From the NCBI GenBank assembly GCA_002296975.1, contig DBIS01000103.1:1-6373 (forward strand): 6,373 bases of DNA. The letters run 5' to 3'. Shown here in pieces: positions 5,731 to 6,373 of the stretch. The position numbers and the translations under genes were made by a program. The notes below the pieces were generated by a model, which was not told where the DNA came from, made no database searches, and saw nothing but the letters and a program-made list of their open reading frames with translations. The stretch is from Deltaproteobacteria bacterium UBA796. GTDB taxonomy: Bacteria > Myxococcota_A > UBA796. The first letter of the stretch is position 1; the number at the start of each line of letters is the position of its first letter.

Positions 5731-6373
5731 ATGGTCTCCAAATCCACGTATTTCCTAGCCAAACGCCTGGGCCTCGTCGCCGCAGGTTTGGCCGTGGGGT
5801 TGACCATCGCCGAGGGCCTCTTGGCCATGATGCCCCCGATGGGGCCAGAATTTATCTTGGCCGCAACGACCGGCAGCTTTGACAATACGCTGTTCAAGGA
5901 CGATGTAGCCCTTCGGGTCGTCTTGGCGCCCAATGTCGACACCCCCAACTTTAAAACCAACGCCCTGGGGGTCCGTGGCCCGGGTCTGCTTCCAAAAAAG
6001 GAAGGGGAGAGACGGGTTTTAGCTGTTGGCGACTCCTTCACACTCGGGCTCGCGGTCGACCAAGACCAAAGCTTCTCAGCACGATTGAGCGAAACCCTCG
6101 GCCAAAACACCACCCTCTACAACGCGGGAGTGCCCGGCTATGGCACCCAACAGGCAACAGGCCTCATGCGAAGGCTTGTCCCTCACATTCAGCCAGACCT
6201 TGTGCTCCTCACCGTTTACACTGGAAACGACCTGCGCGATAACGCCCGCTGGGCAAAGTCTCCTGGGTTGCCGACCACACCCCCGCCCCTGGTGAGCCCA
6301 CCCCCGCCCGCCCGGTCAAGAATCTGGGGTTTTGGCGCAAAATACAGCAGAAACGTGGGCCATAGCCTGGTGT
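5731..6373 (+). CDS. SGNH/GDSL-type hydrolase with N-terminal membrane segment (3' end outside window)
   Basis: The frame is open from ATG at 5731 to the window edge, giving 214 residues so far. A basic start (MVSKSTYFLAKR) followed by a hydrophobic stretch at about 13-35 indicates a signal anchor or signal peptide, so the enzyme probably acts outside the cytoplasm. VLAVGDSFTLGLAV (96-109) is block I with nucleophile Ser102. NAGVPGYGTQQ (131-141) is block II with Gly133. TGNDLRD (164-170) is block III with Asn166. The final Asp-x-x-His pair should lie beyond the edge. This family hydrolyses or transfers ester-linked acyl groups; the substrate is unknown. A proline-rich stretch at 181-193 may be a linker. 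An in-frame TGA at 5716-5718 fixes ATG 5731 as the first usable start. No Shine-Dalgarno is evident. It is transcribed divergently from the operon, whose third gene is another, distinct SGNH-like protein. Confidence 0.88.
   Translation, partial: MVSKSTYFLAKRLGLVAAGLAVGLTIAEGLLAMMPPMGPEFILAATTGSFDNTLFKDDVALRVVLAPNVDTPNFKTNALGVRGPGLLPKKEGERRVLAVGDSFTLGLAVDQDQSFSARLSETLGQNTTLYNAGVPGYGTQQATGLMRRLVPHIQPDLVLLTVYTGNDLRDNARWAKSPGLPTTPPPLVSPPPPARSRIWGFGAKYSRNVGHSLV

Noticed and set aside
5241..5882. Plus-strand open frame of about 213 codons across the ThDP gene start and into the SGNH hydrolase gene
   Set aside because: It is antisense to the ThDP enzyme and out of frame with the SGNH hydrolase. Composition is Gly/Arg/Pro/His-rich with no recognisable fold, as expected for a shadow frame in GC-rich DNA.
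5667..6113. In-frame open extension of the ThDP enzyme upstream of its chosen start, about 149 residues
   Set aside because: It is antisense to the SGNH hydrolase gene, which has clear GDS, NAG and GND motifs. The extension is rich in Arg, Ser, Pro and Ala without domain motifs. A good ribosome site at 5669-5672 and the normal protein length support the internal start.

Overview
This is a compact bacterial window, moderately GC-rich by eye, with almost no non-coding DNA. It has no RNA genes, insertion sequences or CRISPR array. The MBOAT/SGNH pair suggests a didermic bacterium, and the SGNH gene at the right edge looks like those of myxobacteria-like (former deltaproteobacterial) genomes. That placement is an impression from the proteins, not a phylogenetic result.

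Layout from left to right. Positions 1-105 (+) are the acidic, low-complexity C-terminus of an unidentified protein. After a 25-base convergent gap with a weak stem-loop, 131-715 (-) encodes a RimJ/RimL-type GNAT acetyltransferase that starts at GTG. It appears to have its own sigma-70-like promoter in the 97-base gap upstream. Next comes a tight minus-strand operon, read from 5663 down to 813. Its order is a thiamine-diphosphate (ThDP) enzyme of the acetolactate-synthase type, an MBOAT acyltransferase, an SGNH-like membrane-anchored partner, and a cysteine-dioxygenase-type cupin. Spacings are 8 nt, 2 nt and a 4-nt ATGA overlap, so the genes are probably translationally coupled. Divergent from it, across a 67-base intergenic region with a perfect 6-bp inverted repeat, an SGNH/GDSL hydrolase gene starts at 5731 (+) and runs off the right edge.

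Working together (inference): MBOAT plus SGNH-like protein is the standard arrangement for moving acyl groups across the inner membrane onto an exported glycan or similar acceptor, as in AlgI/AlgJ-AlgX, PatA/PatB and DltB/DltD. Here the pair sits between two cytosolic enzymes: a 2-keto-acid-type ThDP enzyme and a thiol dioxygenase. Neither belongs to the known alginate, peptidoglycan or teichoic-acid modification operons. No alginate, cellulose or branched-chain amino acid genes are visible. The four-gene set, with a second SGNH enzyme opposite, is the most interesting content. It could be an envelope-modification system whose substrate cannot be read from the sequence.
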